Below are positions 7,823 to 16,342 of a DNA stretch of 64,000 bases, piece after piece. How positions within the stretch are numbered: the first letter of the stretch is position 1; the number at the start of each line of letters is the position of its first letter. This stretch comes from Desulfobulbus sp. GTDB lineage: Bacteria; Desulfobacterota; Desulfobulbia; Desulfobulbales; Desulfobulbaceae. A model generated the notes under the pieces. It was not told where the DNA came from. It did no database searches and saw only the letters and a list, made by a program, of their open reading frames with translations. A program made the translations under genes and the position numbers. The stretch lies in contig JAQUEZ010000007.1 of the NCBI GenBank assembly GCA_028684915.1, positions 1-64,000 of the forward strand, given 5' to 3'.

Positions 7823-10800
7823 ATGGAACGATTCACAACAATCCTCCTCGCGCGACGCTGGGTGGTCCTTGTCCTGACGGCGCTTCTGATTGTGGCGGGC
7901 GGGGTCACCTGGACCCGGCTGCCGATTGACGCCTTTCCGGATGTAACCAATGTTCAGGTTATGGTGCTGACCGAGGCGCCTGGTCTGTCGTCGGTTGACG
8001 TGGAACAACAGATCACCTACCCCATTGAGCAGCAAATGGGCGGCGTCCCCAAGGTGACGCAGGTGCGTTCGCTGTCTAAAGCAGGGCTGTCGCAAGTTAT
8101 TGTGGTCTTTGCCGATAATACCGATATCTATTTTGCCCGGCAGCAAATCTTTGAACGGTTAACCATAGCTCGTGAACACCTCCCCGCCTTTGCCGAACCG
8201 GAACTCGGTCCTATCAGCACCGGCTTGGGTGAGATTTTTCAGTACACCCTCGAAGGCGAGGGCATGAGCGCCATGGAGCTTCGCCGTCTGCAAGACGCAG
8301 TGGTGACCCCCCAGCTCCGCCCAATACCTGGAGTAAATGAAGTCAACAGCTTCGGAGGATTCGTTCGTCAATATCAGGTTCTGGTCAATCAGGAGGCCTT
8401 GCTCAAGTATGGAATCAGCCTGCGAGAAATTGTCGAAGTGCTGGAAAAGAACAACGCCAACGCCGCAGGCGGCTTTATCGTCCGAGGTTGGGAACAGACC
8501 TATATTCGAGGCTTGGGACAGCTCACCGGACCGGAGGATATCGGCAAGGTGGTGCTCAAATCGCACAATGGCGCCTCCGTCCATGTTCACGATGTGGCGG
8601 AGGTCATTGTTGGCCCCCAAGCCCGACAAGGCGCGGTTACCCGTGACGGCAAAGGCGAAACGGTGGCCGGTATGGTCATCATGCTTCGGGGAGAAAATTC
8701 CAAGGATGTGGTCAGCCGAGTGAAAAACGCTCTGCCCCGTATCCAAGAGAGTCTGCCTGATGGGGCTCGCATCAATGTCTTCTATGATCGCACCGATCTG
8801 ATCGAGGCCTGCATCAAGACCGTGGTCGATGCGCTCCTTGAAGGCGGTGTTTTTGTTATTCTGGTGCTCTTCCTGTTTCTCGCTGAATTCAGGTCGGCAT
8901 TTATCGTTGTGTTGTCTCTACCCATTACCTTCCTCATCACCTTTCTGGTCATGGGTTGGACCGGTATTACCTCAAATCTGATGAGCCTGGGCGGGCTCGC
9001 CTTCTCGGTAGGGATGGTGGTCGATGCGACCATTGTCATCGTCGAAAATATGCGGCGTCATTTCGCGGAACAGCCTGACAAATCTTCAAAAAGTCGGATA
9101 GCCGCCCTGGCGGTGGCTGAAGTGGCGAGGCCCGTGTCCTTCTCCGTGTTGATTATCGCCATCGTTCTCGTCCCTCTCTTTTCGCTCCAGGGCATAGAGG
9201 GCAAAATGTTTTTTCCGCTCGCGGCTACCATGATCATCGCCATCCTGGTTTCCCTGGTGGTGGCATTGACGGCGGTACCGGTTCTCTCCACCCTATTTCT
9301 CAGTCAGAAGCCTGAAAAAGAATTCCGGTTCGTGCATGCACTGAGCAAGGGCTACCTTGCGCTTCTGGGCAGAGCCAGACGACATGCGGCCGTGACCATG
9401 GCCCTTGCCGTGCTCTCTCTTGCCGCAGCAGGCTGGGCGGCCACGAACATCGGCACTGAATTCATGCCTCACCTTGACGAAGGGGCTATTGCGGTCAACG
9501 CTGTACGCCTGCCCAACGCCTCGTTGGAAGGTTCGGTCGCCGTCAGCAGTTATATTGAGAAACAGTTACTGGCGACATTCCCCGAAGTCTTGACCGTGGT
9601 CAGTAAAACCGGTCGGGCCGAGATCTCTGAAGACCCCATGGGGCCAGAGCAGACCGACTTTTTTATCATGCTGAAGCCCAAGAAAGATTGGGCGACCGGA
9701 CGCAGTAAAGCGCAATTGATCGAGGCCATGAACCGGGAACTCTCCTCCATCCCAGGCATCCGGCTGTCCTTTTCCCAGCCCATAGCCCTTCGAGTCAACG
9801 AATTGATCTCAGGCGTGAAGAGTGACCTGGCGGTCAAGGTGTATGGAGAGGATCTGGAGAAATTGAAAGGGTATGCCGACCGGATCGCCGCTCTCCTCGG
9901 GGGACTTGAAGGCGCACGGGACGTGAAAGTGGAGCAGGTCTCGGGGATGGAACAGCTTGAAATTTCCTATGACCGCACGATGCTTGCCCGTTATGGAGTG
10001 AACGCCGGTGATGTCAATGAAGTCATCGAAACCGCTCTAGCTGGCCGCGAAGCGACCAAAGTGGTTGAAGGCTCCCTGCGTACCGCCACGGTCGTCCGTC
10101 TGGCCGAAAATGACCGGATTGACCTCGAATCTTTGGAAAAGCTGCTCATTCGAGGAACTGCGGGGGAACCTCTTCGCCTTGGCCAGGTGGCACGAATCGA
10201 CCTGGTGGAAGGTCCTGCGCAGATCGGCAGAGAGAAAGGGATGCGGAGAGTATCGGCCGAGGTCAACATACGTGGGCGGGATCTGGGGAGCTTTGTTGCC
10301 GAAGCGCAAACAAAGCTGCACAGTATCGAGCAGGAGTTGCCAACCGGCTTCTTTCTCGAATACGGCGGCCAGTTTGAAAATCAACAGCGCGCTATGCAAC
10401 GACTTTCCATAGTCGTTCCAGTGGCGCTTTTCCTGATACTTTGTCTGCTCTTTATGGCCCTGGGCAACATTCGGGACTCTTTGCTCGTTATCCTTAACCT
10501 GCCTTTTGCTCTGGTTGGAGGAGTCCTGGCTATTTGGACTTGGGGAATGCCGCTTTCTGTATCGGCAGCGGTCGCCTTTATCTGCCTGCTAGGGATTGCA
10601 GTGCAAAACGGAGTGGTGCTCATAGCCTTTTTCCGACAGCTGCGGGAAGAAGGGCGGACTATCGATGACACCATTCGTGAAGGATGTCGACTGCGCTTTC
10701 GGCCGCTGCTCATGACAGCACTCACCAGCTTTATCGGCCATCTCCCGATGCTCTATGCCTCCGGTTCCGGGGCGGATATTCAAAAACCGCTGGCAGTCGT

Positions 10801-10936
10801 GGTCATGGGCGGGTTGGTCACTTCAACCATCCTGACCTTGGTTGTCCTTCCGGTCTGGTATGGCTGGCTCGAACAACGATTTGGCGTTCAGCAAACAAAC
10901 GCGCCGCAACCAACAGGACAGCGCATGTCAATCTAA
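7823..10936 (+). CDS. Heavy-metal RND efflux pump (CusA/CzcA family)
   Basis: A 1037-residue inner membrane proton antiporter, normal length for the HME-RND family. It begins at the ATG at 7823 (GGAGGAAT upstream) and has the N-terminal helix with L-P-I-D-A-F-P-D. Two large periplasmic loops follow, and helix 4 carries V-G-M-V-V-D-A-T-I-V-I-V-E-N near residue 398. That signature resembles but does not exactly match the classical CzcA (D-G-A) or CusA (D-A-A) forms, so monovalent versus divalent specificity is left open. It completes the three-gene pump with the adaptor and channel just upstream. Confidence 0.9.
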   Translation: MERFTTILLARRWVVLVLTALLIVAGGVTWTRLPIDAFPDVTNVQVMVLTEAPGLSSVDVEQQITYPIEQQMGGVPKVTQVRSLSKAGLSQVIVVFADNTDIYFARQQIFERLTIAREHLPAFAEPELGPISTGLGEIFQYTLEGEGMSAMELRRLQDAVVTPQLRPIPGVNEVNSFGGFVRQYQVLVNQEALLKYGISLREIVEVLEKNNANAAGGFIVRGWEQTYIRGLGQLTGPEDIGKVVLKSHNGASVHVHDVAEVIVGPQARQGAVTRDGKGETVAGMVIMLRGENSKDVVSRVKNALPRIQESLPDGARINVFYDRTDLIEACIKTVVDALLEGGVFVILVLFLFLAEFRSAFIVVLSLPITFLITFLVMGWTGITSNLMSLGGLAFSVGMVVDATIVIVENMRRHFAEQPDKSSKSRIAALAVAEVARPVSFSVLIIAIVLVPLFSLQGIEGKMFFPLAATMIIAILVSLVVALTAVPVLSTLFLSQKPEKEFRFVHALSKGYLALLGRARRHAAVTMALAVLSLAAAGWAATNIGTEFMPHLDEGAIAVNAVRLPNASLEGSVAVSSYIEKQLLATFPEVLTVVSKTGRAEISEDPMGPEQTDFFIMLKPKKDWATGRSKAQLIEAMNRELSSIPGIRLSFSQPIALRVNELISGVKSDLAVKVYGEDLEKLKGYADRIAALLGGLEGARDVKVEQVSGMEQLEISYDRTMLARYGVNAGDVNEVIETALAGREATKVVEGSLRTATVVRLAENDRIDLESLEKLLIRGTAGEPLRLGQVARIDLVEGPAQIGREKGMRRVSAEVNIRGRDLGSFVAEAQTKLHSIEQELPTGFFLEYGGQFENQQRAMQRLSIVVPVALFLILCLLFMALGNIRDSLLVILNLPFALVGGVLAIWTWGMPLSVSAAVAFICLLGIAVQNGVVLIAFFRQLREEGRTIDDTIREGCRLRFRPLLMTALTSFIGHLPMLYASGSGADIQKPLAVVVMGGLVTSTILTLVVLPVWYGWLEQRFGVQQTNAPQPTGQRMSI

Positions 10937-11000
10937 CTGTTCCGTGATGTTCAGGGACAGGTGAAAATCAGTTTGAAATATTTAACCAAAGGTTATTCCA

Positions 11001-11438
11001 ATGAAAATTGTAAAAATTATTCCAGTGCTCACCTTGTTGGTTTTCAATGCAGTTATCTTAACCGGATGTGCAGTCGAAAAAACGTTACCAACTCCACAGC
11101 CTGGTTCCATTGCGGTACGGATTGTCCCGACATCTGCTGTGCATATTGTTCAAGCCTCTGCTCGGCAAGAAGGAGCTATTCTGGTCGTTGATGGCAAAAT
11201 CCAGCGCAGATGGATTGGCAACAGAGGCATTGTAAAAGGGCATGTTGATATTGACGTGCTCGATGCAAACGGAACGCCTATTCGGAGCCTCAGTACCAGT
11301 TGTTCTCCAAACATTATTCCTAATCTCAGTAATGTGCGCTCATCGTTTAAGGCTCGTGTTCCAGTTGCAGCTCCAGAGGGCGGGGTGGTCAAGGTTCGGT
11401 TTCACAATGGCCCTGATGAAAATCGGGAAGTCCTGTAA
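11001..11438 (+). CDS. Hypothetical lipoprotein (possibly YcfL/DUF1425-like)
   Basis: A 145-residue protein with a lipoprotein signal peptide (lipobox L-T-G-C at residues 20-23) and a short beta-rich domain predicted from alternating hydrophobic residues. The organisation resembles YcfL/DUF1425-type lipoproteins, but I cannot assign it firmly. It lies 64 bases after the RND pump gene in the same direction and may be the last gene of that operon. Confidence 0.65.
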   Translation: MKIVKIIPVLTLLVFNAVILTGCAVEKTLPTPQPGSIAVRIVPTSAVHIVQASARQEGAILVVDGKIQRRWIGNRGIVKGHVDIDVLDANGTPIRSLSTSCSPNIIPNLSNVRSSFKARVPVAAPEGGVVKVRFHNGPDENREVL

Positions 11439-11740
11439 TGCCTGATTGGTCTCGTATGTAGCACAGCTGGATCAGCTCACGGTGGCAAGCTCACTGTGGG
11501 CGGATCCAGTACTCTTAGTTGGGCTGGCGCCGCCGCCGCAGGTTCGACATTTACGTCGGCAGGTTTCGGGGAATTGTCGACCGACAGTCTGCCGACGACA
11601 TCGTGATCCTGCATAACGCCTAGATATTGATGAATATATAAAACATAACCCTTGGCATGTTTTTTGATTCTTTCTGTTTTAGTGGCACTTCCCGCAAAGC
11701 AAGGGGGAAGACATCTAAACCATGAATCGGAGGTGTAATT
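11439..11740. other. Intergenic region, no gene recognised
   Basis: About 300 bases without a convincing reading frame. A GC-rich part (11439-11610) with protein-like Gly/Ala/Ser composition may be a decayed C-terminal coding fragment. The last 100 bases are AT-richer and should hold the promoter of the next gene, which has GGAGG in front of its start. Confidence 0.4.
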
Positions 11741-12073
11741 ATGGCAAAGGTTGTAAGGAAAACGGTACTGGTTTTATGCAGCTTGGCTTTAATGAGTAGT
11801 ATGGCATGGGCTACCGATTACTCCAAGGTGTCCACACAGGAACTCAGCACTATGCGCGGCACACTTTATAATGCCAGCCAAGAAGAGTGGTTGGCGTTTC
11901 ACAAGGAATGGCAGAAACGTCTTGGCCAAATGAAACCCGAAGAGCTGCAAAAATATGCGGGTTTTCAGCGTGGCGCCGGCTGGGGGAGAGGTTTCGGAGG
12001 CGGTCCATGCTGGCGGATGGCACGAGGCATGGGGCCATGGTCAATGAATAGACCTGGTGTTGGCGGACGATGA
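11741..12073 (+). CDS. Small exported DUF1104-like protein
   Basis: A 110-residue protein with a signal peptide ending A-W-A, then D-Y-S-K-V-S-T-Q-E-L-S-x-M-R-G near residue 27, a helical segment with W-x-x-F-H-K-E-W-Q-K-R, and a Gly/Arg/Trp-rich tail. The order matches the DUF1104 family of small periplasmic proteins of unknown function, often found beside metal-resistance genes. GGAGG precedes the start. It stands alone between the RND operon and the second arsR. Confidence 0.7.
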   Translation: MAKVVRKTVLVLCSLALMSSMAWATDYSKVSTQELSTMRGTLYNASQEEWLAFHKEWQKRLGQMKPEELQKYAGFQRGAGWGRGFGGGPCWRMARGMGPWSMNRPGVGGR

Positions 12074-12352
12074 GCATCGTCCGGTGAGGCAATCAAACAC
12101 GGTGCTTTTTGTGTACAATTAATTCATGAACCTCTCTGAAACGACAGGGTTACAAGCGAGTCAAAGTAGGAGAGGTGAATAATAATCATAACGTAGGGCA
12201 ATCCCTCTCTTTATCGAGCCGGCAATCGTTTATATTCAACCATTTGTTTTGGTTCGTTTTATCTCGCGCTTCTCGCTTTGACCCAAGTCGCATTCTTCCC
12301 TGAATAAAGGGGTGACGCAGCAAACAAACATCCATCAGGCAAGAAAACTCTG
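12074..12352. other. Intergenic region upstream of the second arsR
   Basis: No gene seen. The stretch is AT-rich towards its right end and leads into the arsR promoter. Confidence 0.4.
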
Positions 12353-12404
12353 TTGACAATCAATTTTGCTCGCTTTATATATCGAAAAATATAAATATAG
12401 AAAT
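12353..12404 (+). promoter_or_regulatory. arsR promoter with candidate operator
   Basis: TTGACA at 12353-12358 and TATATA at 12376-12381 are separated by 17 bases, a near-consensus sigma-70 promoter. From the -10 onward the sequence is an AT-rich imperfect palindrome (ATATATCGAAAAATATAAATATA) ending about ten bases before the arsR start, which is where an ArsR repressor usually sits. It should control the arsR / permease / thioredoxin run and possibly arsM and the radical SAM gene. Confidence 0.65.
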
Positions 12405-12414
12405 AAAGGAACAG

Positions 12415-12771
12415 ATGAAAACATTTCTCCGCGTCATGAAAGCCCTGTCTGATCCGAATCGGGTTCGAATCATCAAACTGCTTGAGAATAACGCGCTCTG
12501 CGTGTGCGAGATTCAGGAAGCTCTGGGCCTCGCGCAGCCAACCGTCTCCAGTCACATGAAAATCCTTGAAGACGCCGGTTTGGTGGAAAAGGAACGTCAA
12601 GGGACTTGGATGATCTACCGACAGGCTGATGGTCAAGAATCTGTGTATGCGGGCAGCATGCTGGCCACTTTGAAAGATTGGCTGAACGAAGATCCAGAAT
12701 TGCGGCGAATGAAAGCTGCTTTACCAGAAACCACGTGTCAACGTGCATATATTTTAAAAAGTGAGGCGTAA
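12415..12771 (+). CDS. arsR: ArsR/SmtB-family metalloregulator (second copy)
   Basis: A 118-residue winged-helix repressor beginning M-K-T-F-L-R-V-M-K-A-L-S-D-P-N-R, with L-C-V-C-E-I at about residues 28-33 as the arsenic-sensing cysteine pair. The recognition helix is P-T-V-S-S-H-M-K. It is clearly diverged from the ArsR at 2730-3065, so the two modules were probably acquired separately. It leads an operon with an ArsP-type permease one base downstream and sits behind its own strong promoter. Confidence 0.9.
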   Translation: MKTFLRVMKALSDPNRVRIIKLLENNALCVCEIQEALGLAQPTVSSHMKILEDAGLVEKERQGTWMIYRQADGQESVYAGSMLATLKDWLNEDPELRRMKAALPETTCQRAYILKSEA

Positions 12772-12772
12772 A

Positions 12773-13864
12773 ATGGAACCACTTCAACCTATTGGTTGCG
12801 ATTGCACCAAAAATTCGGCGTGTCAAACCGCTGCCGAGCGCAATGTTCAATGGGGCAAACTTGCACCTCTTGGCGTACTCTGCTTGGGGATATGGTTTTT
12901 GATGTATAAAAATCTGGAGCCATTCTCTTTTTACCTGACTTATTCGTTGCTGGATGTCCGTCAAGGAAGCCATCTCGGGGATGCCGTTCAGTTTTTTGCG
13001 TATGACACGCCCAAGGTCATGATGCTCTTGACACTGATCGTTTTTGTCATCGGCGTGATCAGGTCGTTTTTCACGCAGGAGCGCACTCGAAAATACTTGG
13101 CAGGCAAGCGTGAAGCAGCTGGTAATGTGATGGCAGCCGTTCTCGGTATCGTTACCCCATTTTGTTCCTGCTCAGCAGTGCCCCTTTTCATCGGTTTTGT
13201 GCAAGCAGGCGTGCCGCTTGGCGTCACCTTCTCGTTTCTTGTCGCGGCGCCCATGGTGAATGAGATTGCCCTGGTGCTTCTCTACGGGCTGCTTGGCTGG
13301 AAGGTGGCTGCTCTCTACCTCGTTACGGGGCTGCTGATCGCCATGATCTCAGGCTGGGTCATTGGTCGGTTGAAACTTGAATCCTGGATAGAAGATTGGG
13401 TGCAGGAATTACGGGCCGGGGAAGCCATTGTTTTTGAAGAGAAACTCACCTGGTATGATCGGCTGCATCAGGGTGTCGACGCGGTCCGCGATATTGTGGG
13501 AAAAGTTTGGGTGTATGTTGTCGCCGGTATTGCGGTCGGCGCCTTTATTCATGGATACGTCCCGGAAGACTTCATGGCATCAATCATGGGCAAAGATGCC
13601 TGGTGGTCGGTCCCTGCGGCGGTGGTCGTTGGTATCCCCATGTACTCCAATGCTGCAGGTATCGTACCGGTGGTTGAGGCCCTGCTCGGCAAGGGAGCCG
13701 CCCTTGGAACCGTGCTCGCATTCATGATGAGTGTGATTGCGCTTTCTCTTCCGGAGATGATTATTCTTCGGAAAGTCTTAAAGCCGAAACTGATTGCTGC
13801 TTTTATCGTTGTGGTGGGCAGTGGCATTATTTTTACCGGATATTTATTTAATACAATCATCTGA
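12773..13864 (+). CDS. ArsP/DUF318-family permease (second copy)
   Basis: A 363-residue permease of the same family as the gene at 1370-2668. Eight or more hydrophobic segments are visible. The first half has F-C-S-C-S-A-V-P-L-F near residue 130 and A-A-P-M-V-N-E; the second half has P-M-Y-S-N-A-A-G and L-S-L-P-E. The N-terminus carries a Cys pair (C-D-C). An in-frame GTG at 12761 would overlap arsR, so the ATG at 12773, one base after the arsR stop, is preferred. Known ArsP members export trivalent methylated arsenicals, which fits the arsM gene downstream. Confidence 0.85.
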   Translation: MEPLQPIGCDCTKNSACQTAAERNVQWGKLAPLGVLCLGIWFLMYKNLEPFSFYLTYSLLDVRQGSHLGDAVQFFAYDTPKVMMLLTLIVFVIGVIRSFFTQERTRKYLAGKREAAGNVMAAVLGIVTPFCSCSAVPLFIGFVQAGVPLGVTFSFLVAAPMVNEIALVLLYGLLGWKVAALYLVTGLLIAMISGWVIGRLKLESWIEDWVQELRAGEAIVFEEKLTWYDRLHQGVDAVRDIVGKVWVYVVAGIAVGAFIHGYVPEDFMASIMGKDAWWSVPAAVVVGIPMYSNAAGIVPVVEALLGKGAALGTVLAFMMSVIALSLPEMIILRKVLKPKLIAAFIVVVGSGIIFTGYLFNTII

Positions 13865-13879
13865 TTCTAAGAGGGAAAA

Positions 13880-14110
13880 ATGGAAATTAAAGTTTGTGGT
13901 CCCGGGTGTGCGTCGTGTGAAAAAACACAGAAAGTGGTTGAAGCGGCAGTCGCGTTGAAAGGCGTATTGGCTACCGTCATTAAGGTGAAAGATTTTCATG
14001 ATATAGCCAAGCTGGGCATTTTCTCGACTCCTGCTGTGGTCGTCAACGGCGAAGTCAAGTGTGTGGGCCGGGTCCCGAAACAAAGCGAAGTGGAAGAATG
14101 GATCAGTTGA
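13880..14110 (+). CDS. Small redox-active disulfide protein (TM0996 family, second copy)
   Basis: A 76-residue thioredoxin-like protein with the active site C-A-S-C at residues 11-14 and the T-P-A-V-V-V-N-G-E-V-K segment of the family. GAGGG precedes the start. It directly follows the permease gene, repeating the arrangement at 1115-2668. It may keep the permease, ArsM or the arsenic substrate in reduced form; this is an inference from the repeated neighbourhood. Confidence 0.85.
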   Translation: MEIKVCGPGCASCEKTQKVVEAAVALKGVLATVIKVKDFHDIAKLGIFSTPAVVVNGEVKCVGRVPKQSEVEEWIS

Positions 14111-14151
14111 TTCTTTTTCTTGGCGAATTCCTATGAATGAATGAGGCAACT

Positions 14152-14931
14152 ATGAGCGTATTGGAAAAGGACGGAGTGCGACAAGCTGTCCTCCAATTGT
14201 ACAGCCGTACTGCTGCATCAGGATGCTGTGGCCCAAGTTGTTGCAGCGGCCCAGCCCCCAATTTATCGCACACTATGGGATATTCTGCTGACGAATTGGC
14301 CGCAGTCCCGGATGGCGCCAATCTGGGGCTTGGGTGCGGCAATCCTCAAGCCATAGCTGCTCTGAAAACTGGAGAAGTGGTCCTTGACCTCGGCAGCGGT
14401 GCGGGATTTGATTCGTTTCTCGCGGCTCGTCAGGTTGGCGAGCATGGTCATGTCATCGGTGTGGATATGACCCCGGAAATGCTCTCCAAGGCTCGCGCCA
14501 ATGCCATTGTCGGCGGCTATCACAATGTCGAGTTTCGTATGGGGGAGATTGAGCACTTGCCGGTGGCTGACAATTCGGTGGATGTCATCCTCTCCAACTG
14601 CGTTATCAACCTATCGCCAGATAAACCCCAGGTTTTTATTGAGGCCTTTCGTGTGTTGCGGCCAGGCGGCAGGCTGGCTATTGCCGATGTCGTGGCCATG
14701 GCTGAACTCCCGGAACACATTCGCACTGATTTAGCGTTGCATGCCGGATGTATTGCGGGAGCTTCGACAATCGCAGCATTGGAAAGCATGCTGCAGGCGG
14801 CGGGTTTCGCTAATATCCACATCTCGCCCAAGGAAGAGAGCAAAGCACTCATCAGCCAATGGAACAATGATGCCTCACTCGCCGAGTACATTGTTTCCGC
14901 GACCATTGAAGCCGTCAAGCCGACAGCCTGA
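14152..14931 (+). CDS. arsM: Arsenite S-adenosylmethionine methyltransferase
   Basis: A 259-residue class I methyltransferase. Near the N-terminus is a Cys-rich loop (G-C-C-G-P-S-C-C) typical of ArsM, then motif I L-D-L-G-S-G-A-G near residue 77. The conserved arsenic-binding cysteines lie in S-N-C-V-I-N-L (about 147-153) and H-A-G-C-I-A-G-A (about 197-204). The family methylates As(III) to mono-, di- and trimethyl forms using reduced thiols. GAGG five bases upstream favours the ATG at 14152; an ATG at 14137 would add five residues. Nearby permease and thioredoxin genes would supply export and reductant. Confidence 0.9.
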   Translation: MSVLEKDGVRQAVLQLYSRTAASGCCGPSCCSGPAPNLSHTMGYSADELAAVPDGANLGLGCGNPQAIAALKTGEVVLDLGSGAGFDSFLAARQVGEHGHVIGVDMTPEMLSKARANAIVGGYHNVEFRMGEIEHLPVADNSVDVILSNCVINLSPDKPQVFIEAFRVLRPGGRLAIADVVAMAELPEHIRTDLALHAGCIAGASTIAALESMLQAAGFANIHISPKEESKALISQWNNDASLAEYIVSATIEAVKPTA

Positions 14932-14962
14932 GGCTGATTTCATCGCAACCTTGATTTGCCCC

Positions 14963-16258
14963 ATGAATTCCCTGTATCCCAGAAAGGTCTATGTCGAACT
15001 GACAACACGGTGCAACTTGCAGTGTCCCATGTGTTTGAAATTCTCCGAGGGAAGCTGCATTGAGGAGGGTGATCTGCCGCTGGCGCTTTTCAAAAAGTTG
15101 GCGCCCTCGCTGTCGCACACCGAATTCCTCGTGCTCAATGGTATTGGTGAACCCCTACTCCACCCCGACTTGGACGAAATGATAGCCATTGCCCGTGCGG
15201 CAATGCCGGCCGATGGCCGGATCGGCTTCCAGAGCAATGGACTTTTGCTCAATCACCCCCGCGCTGTGCGGTTGATTGAGGCCGGGCTTGATACCATCTG
15301 CCTGTCATTGGACAATCTGGATGCCGATGAGGCAAAAGAACGCGACCAGGGCGGACATCAAATCTCCTCTGTGACCAAGGCGATTGCCCATTTGATACAG
15401 GCAAGAGAGGTATCGCAACGGCATGTTCGCATTGGCATTGAGGTGGTTCTGCAAAAGAAAACGCTTCCCCAGCTACAGGATTTGATCGCGTGGGCTGATG
15501 AACGTCGTGTCGATTTCATCATTGCCAGTCACCTCTTTTCCTACGATGGTTCACTGGCCGATCAAAGCCTTTTTAATCCAAATAGTTATGAGGCGACCAG
15601 GCTTTTTTCGAAATGGTCTGCGGAAGCCAAGGCTCAAGGGGTGAACTTAGAGCAGTTGTCAGCTGCTCAACTTAAATTCTCCAAAAGTCCGGCGGATACA
15701 CTTCTTGTGCAGCTTGGGGACGCCATGCGGCAGGAGGCAAAGGAGAAGAATATTGCCTACCATTTTGCCAACCTGGTGACGCAGAGCAGTCGAGACACAG
15801 GAGAGGTAGAGACATATTTTTACAAGGCTCAGTGGTCGGCAAGTAATCGAGGAATCGATCTCTTCCTGCCACCGCTTTACGCCTACGTTAATGGCCAACG
15901 GAGATGCCCATTTATCGATGATGAGGCTGTTTTTGTCGATAAAAACGGCAAGGTCATGCCGTGTCATTTTTTATGGCATACCTGTCCCAGCCGGGTCAAC
16001 CATGGTGCTATTCAGGTGGAAACGCGTGTTCTGGGCTCCATCAAAGAAGAATCGCTTGAGATGATCTGGCAGAAAGAAGCCTTTGTGGCATTCAGGGTTG
16101 AGGCGAGAAAACTTGATTATGCCCCCTGCTGGAGTTGTGCCTCTGCTCCCTGTGCTGACTTGGTCAATAGCAACCTCTTGGATATACATGATTGTTACGG
16201 CAGTCATGTTCCCTGTGGCCATTGCATGTGGAGCATAGGGTGGCTTAAGTGCCTTTAA
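14963..16258 (+). CDS. Radical SAM/SPASM-type enzyme in the arsenic operon
   Basis: A 431-residue radical SAM protein. The cluster motif C-N-L-Q-C-P-M-C lies at about residues 17-24 and the S-adenosylmethionine motif N-G-I-G-E-P-L near residue 54. A C-terminal auxiliary-cluster region carries about ten cysteines (C-P-F-I-D-D, V-M-P-C-H, C-W-S-C-A-S-A-P-C, C-G-H-C-M-W). It starts 31 bases after arsM on the same strand, so co-transcription is likely. It has a canonical three-Cys motif, unlike the atypical motif reported for the arsinothricin enzyme ArsL, so I do not call it ArsL. Its reaction is unknown; a modified organoarsenical or a peptide substrate are both possible. The start is uncertain. 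Confidence 0.75.
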   Translation: MNSLYPRKVYVELTTRCNLQCPMCLKFSEGSCIEEGDLPLALFKKLAPSLSHTEFLVLNGIGEPLLHPDLDEMIAIARAAMPADGRIGFQSNGLLLNHPRAVRLIEAGLDTICLSLDNLDADEAKERDQGGHQISSVTKAIAHLIQAREVSQRHVRIGIEVVLQKKTLPQLQDLIAWADERRVDFIIASHLFSYDGSLADQSLFNPNSYEATRLFSKWSAEAKAQGVNLEQLSAAQLKFSKSPADTLLVQLGDAMRQEAKEKNIAYHFANLVTQSSRDTGEVETYFYKAQWSASNRGIDLFLPPLYAYVNGQRRCPFIDDEAVFVDKNGKVMPCHFLWHTCPSRVNHGAIQVETRVLGSIKEESLEMIWQKEAFVAFRVEARKLDYAPCWSCASAPCADLVNSNLLDIHDCYGSHVPCGHCMWSIGWLKCL

Positions 16259-16342
16259 ATCTGATTTAATTGATTTCTTGTTGAACGCCGGTGCTCCCTA
16301 GGTGCCGGTTCGGTACATAATCTTCAAACAAGAGAGGGTACA

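Noticed and set aside
14963..16258. ArsL (arsinothricin synthase)
   Set aside because: The protein has a canonical C-x-x-x-C-x-x-C radical SAM motif, whereas ArsL is described with an atypical one.
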